Shown: positions 19,718-30,310, counted from the stretch's first letter. The stretch: DNA of 64,000 nt from Brachycybe producta (GCA_036925085.1 JAUPFP010000001.1:12229854-12293853); one strand, 5' to 3'. Notes: a model not told the origin generated them from the letters alone. Translations and numbers: made by a program.

Positions 19718-20065
19718 ATGAAAGTAAGTCAAAAAATTCCTTCACGTCTCGATCGTAACATTCACAGATTACACGTAGCTGTGGAAAGTAATCCACAACT
19801 TCAAAAAGAACTTCTAAAGAACTCCAACTTGGATTTTATTCAGTGTTTGTGTGATTGTGCGCATAATATTGGGAACTCTAACATTGTAATGAGTGAACGT
19901 GAAAAAAGAAAGTTACGAACCTATAGGCATATACTGAATAAATTAGTGAATATGAAAGCATCTCCAAAGTCGAAGAAAAACTTTCTCGTCAAACAAAAAG
20001 GGGGTTGGCTTCCACTGTTAATTTCTCCCGTATTGTTGATGTTAACGGGTTTAATAACATCATAG
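19718..20065 (+). CDS. conserved small Polinton protein with basic core and hydrophobic tail
   Basis: An intact 115-residue frame. The N-terminal two thirds are helical and charged (LDFIQCLCDCAHNI, then Lys/Arg-rich), followed by a short KQKGGWLP motif and a hydrophobic tail (LLISPVLLMLTGLI). The plan of a basic helical protein with a GG-aromatic-hydrophobic end is one I recognise from small proteins in animal Polinton/adintovirus elements, where it resembles adenovirus small core peptides. Function is unproven, with virion or membrane association the likely choices. It is the first gene of the core, eight bases before the next gene's start. GTAAGT directly follows the first two codons and could act as a splice donor. 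Confidence 0.6.
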   Translation: MKVSQKIPSRLDRNIHRLHVAVESNPQLQKELLKNSNLDFIQCLCDCAHNIGNSNIVMSEREKRKLRTYRHILNKLVNMKASPKSKKNFLVKQKGGWLPLLISPVLLMLTGLITS

Positions 20066-20072
20066 CCGAGAA

Positions 20073-20677
20073 AATGATCCTCATCCCCGCTGAATCTTGG
20101 GAAGCTCAATATCGAGAAAGACAAGAAAATAAAACGCCCGTTCAACGTACTCTTAAGAGACATTGAAAAAGCCATTCAACGTATTTTGGAAGAAGAAAAC
20201 ATGGATAACTACAATAAGGTTTTACTTCTAGGACAATTACAACACCGGTATACATCCATTAATGAGAACAGACCCAAAAAGGTAACAAAAATGACATTAG
20301 AGGACCCTGGTTTTTCGAGTTCCATTGAAGAAAAACATTCATCAGGTATCAGCGATATAGTTAACCAACTGCCGAAGACACAACAGAAGAAGGCCGGTCG
20401 TCTTCTTAATTTGATAAAAGATGGTAGAGGGCCATTAAGTTGGAATTCATCGCATCAGCTTCTGATAAATGGTCAAGTCGTGCCGAATACCAATATCATG
20501 GACCTTACTAGAGATCTCATTATTAGTAAAACTAGATACGATCCCCCAGGATGGGAGCCATTTATCACCGAGCTGAAAAAAATGAACGTACCTCGATCTC
20601 TAATAGCTAACGACAAGCGATGGAATTATCATCGAGATACCAAAAAATCTAACAGTCCCGTGTGGGAAGAATCATGA
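20073..20677 (+). pseudogene. conserved Polinton protein of unknown function, frameshifted
   Basis: A start at 20,073 leads into 30 codons (opening MILIPAESWEA) that end in a stop. One base shift later (near 20,160) the frame continues from about 20,165 to 20,677. The C-terminal half has SWN...GQVVPNTNIMDLTRD and DPPGWEPFITEL, a pattern (GQPIPGSNIVDL-like, then PPGW) shared by an uncharacterised family that I recognise from Polinton-like elements of cnidarians, nematodes and fish. The middle is a predicted helical linker. It follows the preceding gene by eight bases on the same strand. Confidence 0.65.
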
Positions 20678-20917
20678 AAAACAAAGTGAGACGTTTGGCC
20701 TGCCGCTTATTTTCGCTTTGTATCGTTTTTCGTTTTTTGGGGTTTTTAACGTCACCCTGTATTTTATTTAGCTTCTGGGCCACTCGGTACTTTTGGTACC
20801 AAATGACCCAGATATCATATGTCTTAGATTTTGATCTTGACCTTTTCGTTTCCCCTCATATTTTTACTTCCACATGAGTGGATTAATGTTTTTTTATTCG
20901 TTCTTGTTTTCGTTTCT

Positions 20918-21005
20918 CCTGTTATCACCTATGTATGATAACAGGGGATGAATCATGATTTTGGCCAAATAGATCAATCTTTTGATTGATCTATTTGGGC
21001 CAAAA
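20918..21005 (+). terminator. two strong hairpins between core genes
   Basis: The first hairpin has a 10-bp stem (CCTGTTATCA / TGATAACAGG, 20,918-20,945). The second has a 21-bp stem with one bulge and a TTTT loop (20,959-20,979 with 20,984-21,005, core CAAATAGATCAATC). They lie between the end of one plus-strand gene and the TATA box of the next. A transcript-end or insulating role is plausible. An origin structure cannot be excluded. Confidence 0.5.
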
Positions 21006-21039
21006 TACTAAAGTAACCAATTGTAATGTTGTGCCCTGA

Positions 21040-21073
21040 GAATCCGACTTCTCGATTTTCAGGGTATATAAAG
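21040..21073 (+). promoter_or_regulatory. hairpin and TATA box ahead of the integrase
   Basis: CCCTGAGAATC pairs with GATTTTCAGGG (about 21,033-21,064), and the right arm runs straight into TATATAAAG at 21,065-21,073. This looks like the promoter of the integrase transcript, whose leader includes the intron at 21,376. Confidence 0.5.
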
Positions 21074-21375
21074 AGTTAACTTTGTGTACTCGAGAAAGAT
21101 TTTCTAAACACTGAACCTATGCCCGATTTTGGCTAGGTTCTTTTCTTTTTAACTATTATTTTTCGAAGTTATATTTCTAAGTGTTGTGTGCTTAAAAACC
21201 AGTTCGATTTGTTTAATGTTTATCTACAAAATAAACCGGCATTTTATTATTTAACCAAACCAGTGGTGTTTTATTTATCGGAACTTAAATTTCGCGATTG
21301 TGAACATCATTTTGCAGGCCTTCACCTTTCTTGGATACTTCGAGGTCCCAACAGGTGCAAACCTGCAACGCATCA

Positions 21376-21616
21376 GTAAGTATATTTTACACGATTCTTA
21401 GGGCAGATTTACGGACGAAAGTCCGAGAGATACAGAGATTAAAGATCCTCAAGACTGTGAAGTCTTTTGCCAGAGACTAGTGAGGACATAAAATAGACGT
21501 TATATTGGTCTAGTCCTCCCGGGCCAGTAAAATTAGTGACCTACCCACTCACTATCAATACGAGTGCAAACTCGCTCATATTAACATAAAAGAGCAGATT
21601 CTACTAACGGAAAAAG
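21376..21616 (+). other. probable leader intron of the integrase gene, dense in RNA structure
   Basis: The donor GTAAGTAT lies at 21,376 (preceded by CATCA), a perfect branch-type TACTAAC at 21,602-21,608, and AG at 21,615-21,616 with a further AG at 21,628. The integrase frame beyond it has no ATG before its conserved domain, so splicing from an upstream exon is needed. Inside lie a CGGAC[GAAA]GTCCG hairpin (21,412-21,425), an AAGACT[GTGA]AGTCTT hairpin (21,450-21,465), pairs TCCTC/GAGGA and GACTAG/CTAGTC that interlock as a pseudoknot, and two further hairpins (TAGTGA/TCACTA, CGAG/CTCG). The splicing signals are ordinary spliceosomal ones. Confidence 0.5.
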
Positions 21617-22679
21617 GTCGTCACAAAAGAACTGAAAAAAATTTATTACGATCCATCCTCCAGTGGGTCTTTCGGAGGTGTGGACCGCCTTCATGCGGCA
21701 ACTGGAAATAAATTTACTCGGGGTGAAATTGTAGCCTGGTTACGAACGCAAGATGTCTACACTTTACATAAACCAGTGAGAAGAACATTTACGAGAAATA
21801 GAACATTGGTCAGTAATATAGACGATGTATGGCAGATGGATCTCGTGGATATGCAGTCTTACAAAAAAGAGATTAAGGGTTACAACTATCTTAACTTGTA
21901 TCGATGTATTTTCAAAATATGCTTGGGTTCAACCATTAAAATAAAAAACTGGAATGGAAATGATCGCTGCTTCGAAAATTATTCTGTGAGATGGAAGGAA
22001 GCCGAGAAAAATTCCATCGGATAGGGGTAAAGAATTCCTGAATAAGAACTTTCAGACCTTTCTCAAAGAAAATGGTATTGGATTTTATACCACTTTTAAC
22101 GAAGTCAAAGCTGCCGTTGTCGAACGTTTTAATAGAACTTTGAAATCATGCATGTGGAGGTATTTTACAGCGAAGGGGAATTATCAGTACATTGATAAGT
22201 TGAGTCATCTGGTGAAATGATACAATGCAGCGTATCATAGAAGCATTGGCATGGCTCCGGAAAAAGTCTCATCTACCAATGAAAAAGATGTATTTAAACG
22301 ATTGTTTCCATCTGCCAATAGCAGATTGCCCAAGTTCAAAGTAGGTGATCGTGTTTGTATTTCCAAGACGAAGTTAACTTTCGAAAAAGGTTACTTACCC
22401 AATTGGTCGGACGAGGTTTTCACCATCTCTGCATGTATCGACCGAATACCTCCGGTATACCGTCTCGTGGATATTGATGGTGAACTAATAGAATTTACGT
22501 TTTACGAGGAAGAACTTCAAAAAATTGACAAGAAAGATAGTGATTTTTGGAGGGTAGAAAAAGTTGTAGCTGAAAAAGGAAAAGGACGGCACCGGCAACT
22601 TTTGGTGAAGTGGAAAGGATACGCCGATGTACACAACATTTGGATTAAAGCGGGAGATTTGAAACAACTAAAAAAATGA
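21617..22679 (+). pseudogene. Polinton integrase with C-terminal chromodomain, broken
   Basis: Retroviral-type integrase that would insert the element's DNA. The conserved start (ELKKIYYDPS...SFGGVDRLH) is at 21,630 onwards, the first catalytic Asp is in WQMDLVDM (near 21,832), the second in SDRGKEF (near 22,017) and the Glu in VVERFNRTLK (near 22,116). A C-terminal SH3-like region and a chromodomain (FWRVEKVV...LLVKWKGY...W) occupy 22,545-22,670. A frameshift near 21,893 and three in-frame stops (TAA near 21,950, TGA near 21,985 and 22,216) inactivate it. All three catalytic acids survive. The stop overlaps the next start as ATGA at 22,676-22,679. Confidence 0.9.
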
Positions 22680-24066
22680 CCGAGTCTCAAGACTTTTACG
22701 TGACACTACCGAGTAATAGCAGTATGAAATATTATCCGAACACTTTAACAAATTACACCGTGAAACTCCCAAAACCTATCGAAATTACTGGAGATTATGA
22801 AGTCGCCTTGGCTGAGATTCATTTTTCGCGTACCTGGTTAAAGATTGCGGATGAAAAAGAAGGTGAAATTATTATCAGAGATCTGGAGCAGAGCCTAAGC
22901 ATCAATATTAGCGTTCCTAGCGGGGCGTATCATTCTCCCGGATTTCTCGTGAATGCCATCAACTCTCATATCGATGAATATTTCGGGCCCCTTCATTTGA
23001 GGCATCCTTCGATTCAGTCGAACAAAAATGAATTGATTAAAAAAATAGACAAATCTACATCTAATATAGACAAAGATGAAGAAAATATGGTAATAGAAGA
23101 AGCCAGGGTGCAAACAACCGCGAACAATGTGAATGTCATGTTCAAAATGTGCGAGGAATCACGCACCAACTATCAGAATGTTGTTAAGGAAAAGAATTCC
23201 AGTCAAACGGAATATCAAATTCAGCGTCTCGTTAATGCCTTACAACAAAAACTACAGGACGAACAAAAAAAAAAGACTGACGACAAAGATGCCAAAGATA
23301 AACTCATCAATCCGGTTCGTTTACAAAAAAAAGCGAATTAATTTAAATACAATATTTTAAAGTCCGCGTATGACGAAAAAAAAAAAGACTGATGAAAAAG
23401 ATGCCAAAAATAAACTCATCAATCCGGTTCGTTTACAAAAAGAAGCGAATGAATTTAATTACAATATTTTAAAAGTCCTCGTATGACGAAAAAAAAAATT
23501 AGCCAAAACAAAACAAGGATTACAAAATATGAAAGATTATCATCAACAGTTATTAGAAAGCAAAACACGAATAGAAAATATCGTGAATCCCAGATTAAAT
23601 AGTGAAAAGAATCCTTGGTTCAAATATCAGAATACAACGTCACGTGTAGAAGTTACCGTTCAACCCAATTCAAGCATTCAATTCTCCGAAAAAATACAAA
23701 GAATGCTCGGGTTTCAAGAGGACTATCTTAGCAATACGTCGGAACTTCCCATTATTAGGGTCGCCGACTTTTTTTCGGATATTCAACGTGATATTCATTC
23801 TTTATTTGTGTATATCGACTGCATCGAGTACCAGCCGGTGGGGGATATACTTTCACCTTTATTGAGGCCCGTTCATCTTCAGGATTCTGATGGAATGAGT
23901 TACCAAAATTTACAACCAACTACAGTACAAAAGAGTATCACGTGATTGTATAGATAGTATCGAAGTGCGTATAAGCGATGATTTTGGACGTAAAATTTTA
24001 ATTACCAGTGGCGACGTAGTGATAGCCACAGTTCATTTTCGTCCGTGTTCCATTTTTCACAAATGA
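22676..24066 (+). pseudogene. conserved Polinton structural-type protein (penton candidate), disrupted
   Basis: The frame from 22,676 opens MTESQDFYVTLPSNSSMKYY and continues with NYTVKLPKPIE and DYEVALAEIHF, an N-terminal signature common to an uncharacterised protein of animal Polinton-like elements. A long coiled-coil-like Lys/Glu/Gln stretch follows. A 112-bp tandem duplication (23,273-23,497) brings in a TAA at 23,339-23,341. The frame resumes at about 23,505-23,945 (IQRMLGF, HSLFVYIDCIEYQPVGD, LLRPVHL), and the last part lies in another frame to TGA 24,064-24,066. A capsid vertex or minor capsid role is inference from gene order. The end overlaps the next start as ATGA. Confidence 0.65.
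23273..23497 (+). repeat. 112-bp tandem duplication within the structural-type gene
   Basis: Two consecutive copies begin AAGACTGA (23,273 and 23,385) and both contain AAACTCATCAATCCGGTTCG. They differ at about ten sites, including GAATTAA (stop) in the first against GAATGAA in the second. The period, 112, is not a multiple of three, so it shifts the frame. Confidence 0.85.
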
Positions 24067-24539
24067 GTGTGCCTTACTATTGCGGATCAGCGAATGATCC
24101 ATGTTATAATTATCATAAACAAATTGGATCCTCTTTGCCCGTCTTCGCAGGATCTCAATATCAGCGGGGACACAGATTTTTCTCTTCGTTATATCGTTTC
24201 GTGATCCCTTTCTTGAAAAAAGGAGCCCTCTCAGCGAGTAAGCAGTTGTTAAAGTCTGGAACTAACGTCGTATCCGATATCGAAGCGGGGGAATCTTTCA
24301 AAAGTGCCTTAAAGTGGCATGGAACGGAAGCTGGGCATGAATTTTTGAAGACAATGACAGGTGGAGCTAAGCACCGGAAAACGACTAAAACATCTGGAAA
24401 TAGAAGAACCGTGGCCAGTACGAAGCGTACAGTGAAAAGGAAAGCGTCGAAGAAGAAAGTCACTAAAAAAAGGAAAACCGCAGCAAAGAAAGCTTTGGGT
24501 AAAAAAAGAAAAACTAGCAATTTCGTGAATCTCCTATAA
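24063..24539 (+). CDS. basic core-type protein (adenovirus pX/VI-like), intact
   Basis: The ATG at 24,063 gives 158 residues. The N-terminus (MSVPYYCGSANDPCYNY) has two Cys. A glycine/aromatic segment (GSQYQRGHRFFSSLYRF) is followed by an amphipathic helix (VIPFLKKGALSASKQLL) and a long Lys/Arg-rich tail that ends NFVNLL. This plan recurs in Polinton/adintovirus genomes between the vertex-type and major capsid-type genes and is usually compared with adenovirus core or membrane-lytic proteins. DNA condensation is inferred from the tail (about 45 Lys/Arg). It is one of very few intact frames in the core. The start overlaps the previous stop by four bases. Confidence 0.6.
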   Translation: MSVPYYCGSANDPCYNYHKQIGSSLPVFAGSQYQRGHRFFSSLYRFVIPFLKKGALSASKQLLKSGTNVVSDIEAGESFKSALKWHGTEAGHEFLKTMTGGAKHRKTTKTSGNRRTVASTKRTVKRKASKKKVTKKRKTAAKKALGKKRKTSNFVNLL

Positions 24540-24541
24540 AC

Positions 24542-25796
24542 ATGAGTGGCTTTCTCGTACATCATGACTCGGGGCCCGGGATCAGTTGTGAGTTGGATAT
24601 TTCTACCGTGCCCGTGACACAATTGAGTAATCGGGATGACTGCATTAAGGAATACCATCCCGTGAACAGTATTGAAGTCCAAAATACGATAGAGTTCAAT
24701 ATCATGGAAAATGCCGATGAATACATAGATCCTTCTGATATTTACCTGAATGTGAAGGCAAGAATTTTAAAAGCAGATGGAAAACCATTGGACACTACTT
24801 GCGAAGTCACACCTATAAATGGGTTTTTGCACTCACTTTAGTGAAATTACGGTTACTATCGGGCATACGATTATTAGTTCCACCGATCACGATTATGGAT
24901 ATAAAGCTTATTTAACGACCCTTCTAGGCAGCGAAAACATTGGGAATAAACCTTATTTATCTCTCGAGATGTTCTACAAAGACACCATCGCTGCGTTCAA
25001 AGATCGTAAACCATCCACCGCCGATCCAGATGTCCGCACATGTGCGGACGTCTTCATAGAGATATTTTTCATCAGGGGCGGCTCTTGCCTAATATGCTCG
25101 ATCTCTCCATTAAATTAATTAGTCAAAAAGATGCTTTTTGTTTACTGAAACCAGATAGTGACAAGAATGATTACAAAGTGGATATTAGATCTGCTACCCT
25201 CTATGTACGAAAAGTGATACCAAATCCATCTATCGTTAAAACGCATATTGAGCAGTCGTTGAATTCTAATTTTATTTATCCCATCAACCGAATCAAATGC
25301 ACTTCTTTCAGCTAACCTAGCGGCGGCCACGATATTAACATCAACATTTGTAATGGCGTATTACCGAGTTTCTTTATGATTGGACTCGTTGAAATTTAAA
25401 AAAGAATCCTTTCATTTTCATTACAAGGACCTTAGTTTTCTCGAGCTACAGGTAGATGGTACCCAGTTTCCGGGGATACAGTTCAGTCCAAATTGCAGTA
25501 CGAAAAAATACGTTCATCTTTATCAGCAGCTATTTTCTGCGTGTCGCAAGTATTATGGTACAGACGGTGTAGATGTGACGTTAGAGGAATTTAAAAACGG
25601 CTATTCTCTTTATGCCTTCGATCTCACCAATGATCAAAGTGCTCTATCAGGATCCCATTTCAACTTGAGTAAAAACGGATCTTTACGTCTCAATATGAAA
25701 TATAAAAATCCATTGAACACAATGGTGAATGTCATCGTTTATTCCATCTACCAGTCCATCATCGAAGTGGATCATCATCGCAATGTTATAGATTAA
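24542..25796 (+). pseudogene. F54H12.2-like protein, candidate major capsid protein, frameshifted
   Basis: It starts two bases after the preceding stop. Four pieces in shifting frames cover the family's usual order: 24,542-24,841 (VEVQN-like strand, YIDPSDIYLNVKARI, NGFLHSL), 24,830-25,060 (YGYKAYLTTLLG, LEMFYKDT), 25,080-25,315 (MLDLSIKLISQKDAFCLL, ATLYVRKVIPNPS) and 25,380-25,796 (NGYSLYAFDLTNDQSALSGS, IEVDHHRNVID). The C. elegans F54H12.2 family occurs throughout animal Polinton-like elements. A double-jelly-roll capsid role is inferred. There are at least three frameshifts (near 24,835, 25,065 and 25,315-25,380). Confidence 0.7.
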
Positions 25797-25797
25797 A

Positions 25798-26105
25798 ATG
25801 GATTCTAGTCAAGTGGAATATTTATTATTTCATCATCCAGCCACGCATTTCGTGTTAGCACGGAGCCTGGATCTCACTGGATCGCTATTTATTTCAATAA
25901 TGGAATGGCTGAATATTTTGACAGCTATGGAATGAAGCCAATGACGGACGAGATAAATCAGTTCATCACGAGAAAGATGTTCTAATGTATCTATGAAAAG
26001 TATCGTTTCTGTGTTTCATCGACACAGTTATTTGCGAAATGATAAAATTGTTCACGCATTTATTAATTATAATCTAAAAAAGTATTTACCACTGTATGCT
26101 TTTTA
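25798..26105 (+). pseudogene. adenain-like cysteine protease, truncated
   Basis: An ATG two bases after the previous stop opens a protein with SHWIAIYFNNGMAEYFDSYG near 25,875-25,935 in a shifted frame. This is the His (HW) and Asp (FDSYG) region of adenovirus-type maturation proteases. The family's C-terminal half with the Gln and catalytic Cys is not found: after KMF the frame stops (25,985) and the sequence turns AT-rich. It lies at the end of the core, tail to tail with the right-arm dUTPase. Confidence 0.65.
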
Positions 26106-26249
26106 ATTACATTTTTATTTACCCTTTACCTTTTCAATACATGTATTATTATATTATTTATGTAAAATTATATTAAAATGGGTATATGTAACATTATGGG
26201 ATGGATACATTCGTGAATAAACATTTATAGGACTACATCGAGTAAATAC

Positions 26250-26693
26250 TTATTTTCCCGTAGAGCTGAACCCAAGCTCACCACGGGTGCTTGGAGGGAG
26301 TTCAACATCGCACTCTGCAAATTCCACATCAGGGTATATTTTTTCAAAAATGATTTGCGCAATTCTATCCCCATTTTTAATGAAAAAATCATAGGTTCCG
26401 AAATTTATTAACAGAACATTAATAGCTCCCCTGCTGGAATCAATAACGCCAGCCAAAACATCGATTCCAAAATGAAGTGCAGGACCCAATCTTGGTGCGA
26501 TTCTTCCATAGGAATTATACAGTATAGCCATGGATAAGTCTGTTGCACAGAGCATTCTATCTCCAGGTTTAATAGTGCAGTTCACCGCAGAATACAGATC
26601 ATATCCGGCATCACCCATATTCATTTTCTTCGGGATGACACATGCATCACTTAATCTCTTAACCATTATGGTAGGTTCTATAATGAGCAACAA
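26250..26693 (-). CDS. dUTPase, right arm, full-length frame
   Basis: Trimeric dUTPase of about 147 residues. All five motifs are visible in order: GDAGYDLYSA, YGRIAPRLGP, the GVIDSS-RGAINVLLIN hairpin, GDRIAQIIFEKI and the C-terminal arm RGELGFSSTGK. The Tyr normally found in the third motif (VIDSSYRG) is deleted, which should weaken base recognition, and motif 2 has Leu-Gly where Ser-Gly is usual. The enzyme keeps dUTP low during DNA synthesis. It follows PolB by 21 bases on the same strand. Confidence 0.85.
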   Translation of the reverse strand: MLLIIEPTIMVKRLSDACVIPKKMNMGDAGYDLYSAVNCTIKPGDRMLCATDLSMAILYNSYGRIAPRLGPALHFGIDVLAGVIDSSRGAINVLLINFGTYDFFIKNGDRIAQIIFEKIYPDVEFAECDVELPPSTRGELGFSSTGK

Positions 26694-26714
26694 ATGATTT
26701 CATCTAAATTTTGT

Positions 26715-29700
26715 TTAAATTAAAAAATAGCCATAAGCGAGGGTAGTAATTCCGTCATTCTCAATATAACGTTTATCATCGAATGCGGTAAGACTGATTT
26801 TGTTCACTTCTAGAGTGTAAATGTCATGCATTTTAGACATAATTTGCCGTTGAATCACCCTATTCGGAATAGACTGATGCAAAGATTCAATGTACATATC
26901 ATGATTGAAGTGAGATTTAACGATCTGTTTCTTAATACCCTTAGCTTTACATTTATACTTATGGCTATTTAACAGTACAGAATACATTTTAGATTTTAGG
27001 GCCACAAATTCCGAAATAGGTTCACCATTCATTTCCTCTTTAAATTTTCCCATAACTTTTTTGTTTTTAAGAGAGTGCAGAAAGTGACTTTTTGGATAGT
27101 CACTCGTATCCAAATGGTATTGGTAACGCTAAATGTCATGGTACAAATCTTTCGTTTAAATATACATGATGAAACTATCCATATCGGTATACAACAATTT
27201 CAATCTATTTCCGGGATAATTTGATTTCAGAACATAATAATAAAATTCATACATGAACTTCGATATGTCTAGCACAGTAAAACCCGTATACAATGGTTTG
27301 TTAAAAGAAATGGACCATTTTTTCATTTAAAAAACTGAGGTTCTTATCGATAATGTGAAATGAGTCTAAATTTGCACGACTGAGTAATTTTAGACACCGT
27401 TCTTTTTCATTAACGAGTTCGGCATTAATTTTTTTCTTTGATTTTCCATCGTTTTCCCGAAAACTGCATTGTTTATTAATTTGAAAAAGTCTTTTTCGAA
27501 ATCATCTTTTGCTAGTTTATGCATGGCAATGTTAAATTCTATATAGGGCTTTAACCACTTGCCTTGGGTAAAAAAAAGAACACAATGCATTTTGATTAAT
27601 TTCATCCCCAGGTTAAAGTAACATTGTAAATTTCTAGCATGAAAAACAATGTTTTTTATGATAAAGATTTGGTGCGAGTTTCTTTGTCTTGTAGTTTTTG
27701 GGTTCTTTTTCTTTTACTTTTTTTAGAAGGTTTTTAGCATAAGGAGATAGCATATCGAGGTGAATATCGAGTCTTTCTGGACAAAGAGGGTAGTCACTAT
27801 GATCAAAATGTAAATTGGAGGAATAATCGAGATCCACTTCTAATATGTATCCCTCTTTGTCATCTGGATTTATAGAATGAATGTCAAAAGTTTTGATCTC
27901 ATTTTCATCTAACCAACAAAAATCTTTCATGGGCATGGGCTCGCACATTGCCGTAGCATACAAGGAATTGTAATCCCAATAGGCTAAATAAGATCTAGGC
28001 TTAGATGGATCGTAATCATTTAGATAGGAATTGTTCGCTTTTGCGTATCTGTGGCTGGCAACAGAAACACCTCCGCGAATACCTTTTTCGATAAATACGT
28101 GCATATCATAATCCGTAAGTAATTCCAACTCAACTTTAGTGTATTTCAAAGCGTCGGACCATGCATACATGGGCAAAGTGAAATAATGCGCGGGATCTAG
28201 TCCAAAACTTTTAAAAGAAATAGTTCGGAAATTTTCGAAAACATCCACCAAAATTCGACAATCGCTTCTTAAGTAAATATCGTGATAATCGCCTAAAGTT
28301 TCACATCCGAACGTGTCCCATACTTTTTTCACGTGCCCGTAATCTTTATCAGAGATCACTTCTTCATTCAGTGTATTGTTGAAACAAGCTTTATCTGGAA
28401 TGCCTACTGCATCAAATTTTGAGTGAATGATAAAGTATTCATAAAGAAAATATCCTTTTTGCGTCATGAGATCAATTTTTGATGGGTCTTTGAAAAACCA
28501 TGAAACGCAATTAAATTTATCTTTAGAAAAATTTTGGGCGAGGGTTGTGAGTGGAGCGGACAAGAATTGAAAACTATCTAAGAACACGAGATCATCGACG
28601 ATGAAACTCGTATAGCGTTCAATATTTAATGGAATAATGTTAATGGGCTTTTCCGTTTTAATCTTACCTAGGGCTTTTAACGATAAAATGCTCGTTGTAC
28701 GAATGTCAACAATGAGCAAAACACGGCAAGTAAGAGCGGTAACGCAAGGTGGCATTACAACTGAAGCATGCTGCACCCCTGTAATTGTTTCCCGGAAGAT
28801 GGTGATCGTGATCTCTTACTTTTCCCGTAATAAACTCATTGAACTCCGTATGACAAGCGTAAGTCGGTGGCTTTCTGAAAATTTTCCTCATCTTCATTCG
28901 TCATGATCATAGGCTCTATTGGAGCCGATTTCAGCAATTCACTGGCTTTGTCTCTTAAAGTCATGACGAGTTCATATGCAGGATCTTGGGACCTTTTACA
29001 TTTGTGAGCTACAACCTTAATGTGATAATCAACGATAACGTAAAAATACAAGCAAGCTTCGTGTTTTTGGATGGTCTTGGTATAGGAGGTACTCGGATTT
29101 TGAGTTGGGCCACTGACTTTTTGGATGACTTTCGAAATCAAAATAAGGTATGTAAGGGCAACGCAAGACTTTATGAAACTCGTTAAATTTTAAAACACAA
29201 TCCTGTTTTTTGGGTAACCAAATTTTGGCCGTTTTATGCTCTTTGCTCATGGGACGATGCCTTTCTAAAGTGCTTTCAACTGTAAACCCTTGGCAGCATC
29301 GATAACAAAAAAATATCCTTTTAAATCCATCATATCCCATTAATCGCGCAATATTTCGAATGAGAAAATAATGTTTGTCATGGAGAAGATTAATTTCTCT
29401 ATTTGAGTTGGAACGATTTAACTGAAGAGGAACAATGTACTTATCGTATTCGAAAACATTCATTTTGAGATTATTTGCAAATTCAAATTTTGAAATTTGG
29501 TTTAACACTACGGGGTAGTCAAGCATGGATTAGTCAAGCATGGATGTATCAAGCGAGCCTTCTCATTTTTATAGTGACTCAATCTATTTGGATTGTTGTC
29601 CCTCGTGACCGGATGTAAATGAGCTAATATACACCATAAAAAACATTTGGCATCTTTAGATGTGATATTTAAAATAGATTTCTTATTTTTTAATGAAACG

Positions 29701-30310
29701 GGAAGTTTCCCCGAACATCCCCCTTTATACGGTCTGTATTTACCAATTTTGATTTCTACATCTTCGATGGAATCGATCACCCAACCCGAAACTCTATAAA
29801 TGAAAGCTTCTATTGCGCCTAACATTTGCATTTCACATTCTCGCAAATACTGTTTTATTTCTGAGTGATGCATAATAAGTTTCATATTACTACAAAAATA
29901 AGAATCATTGGTTTCGTAAGTTTCGTATTGCCTCATTGTTTTCATAAATGATTTTTGGCTTGATAAAATGAATTCGTAAACATAATTGGAATTTAAATCT
30001 CATTTTATTACACCATCCCTCCAACAAATTTGTAACATCGTTATAGACGTGTTGAAAATAGCCCCTTGGATCCGGAATATTTTCTCCGTTAATGTGTTTT
30101 AATGTAACTAATAAACACCCAAATCCCGTTTTATGTACAACAAAAGAATAGGATAAAAATATTTCATGAGTATTATTTAAATGGGCCAACCATTGTTTTA
30201 GTGTTAAATTGTGAATTGCAGAGATTACATTTTTCTTTTATGGGACCAGTAACATGGGCATTGAGAAAATGCTCCATGGAGTTATCTGGCTCCCCACATA
30301 TGAAACAGCT
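26715..30310 (-). pseudogene. Polinton-type DNA polymerase B, right arm, frameshifted but near full length
   Basis: Pieces in order: 30,310-29,905 (two Cys/His fingers), 29,945-29,508 (IGKYRPYKGG, CFLWCILAHLHP), 29,526-29,029 (HYFLIRNIARLMGY, CYRCCQGF, FDFE exonuclease start), 29,141-28,836, 28,897-28,706 (CYACHTEF...KVRDHDH...CN), 28,776-27,634 (exonuclease III DYHDIYLRSD; GIRGGVSVASHRYA; palm motif A WDYNSLYATAM), 27,605-27,390 (motif B KLINNAVFGKTMEN), motif C at 27,174-27,185, and 27,113-26,715 (C-terminus). Motif C reads DMDS instead of the DTDS kept on the left; both Asp remain. The ATG that overlaps the PC4-like stop on the left is lost here (ATGA to AGGA). Confidence 0.88.

Noticed and set aside
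21400..21616. Group I self-splicing intron or IGR-type IRES ahead of the integrase
   Set aside because: The interlocking helices have the order of a P3/P7 pseudoknot, but there is no P4-P6 domain or conserved P7 sequence. Good spliceosomal signals (GTAAGTAT, TACTAAC, AG) explain the missing ATG without an IRES. Kept only as a structured intron.
24161..24682. 173-codon minus-strand frame in the Polinton core
   Set aside because: Shadow of the Lys-rich core-type gene: the Phe/Leu-rich reading is simply the complement of its Lys/Arg codons.
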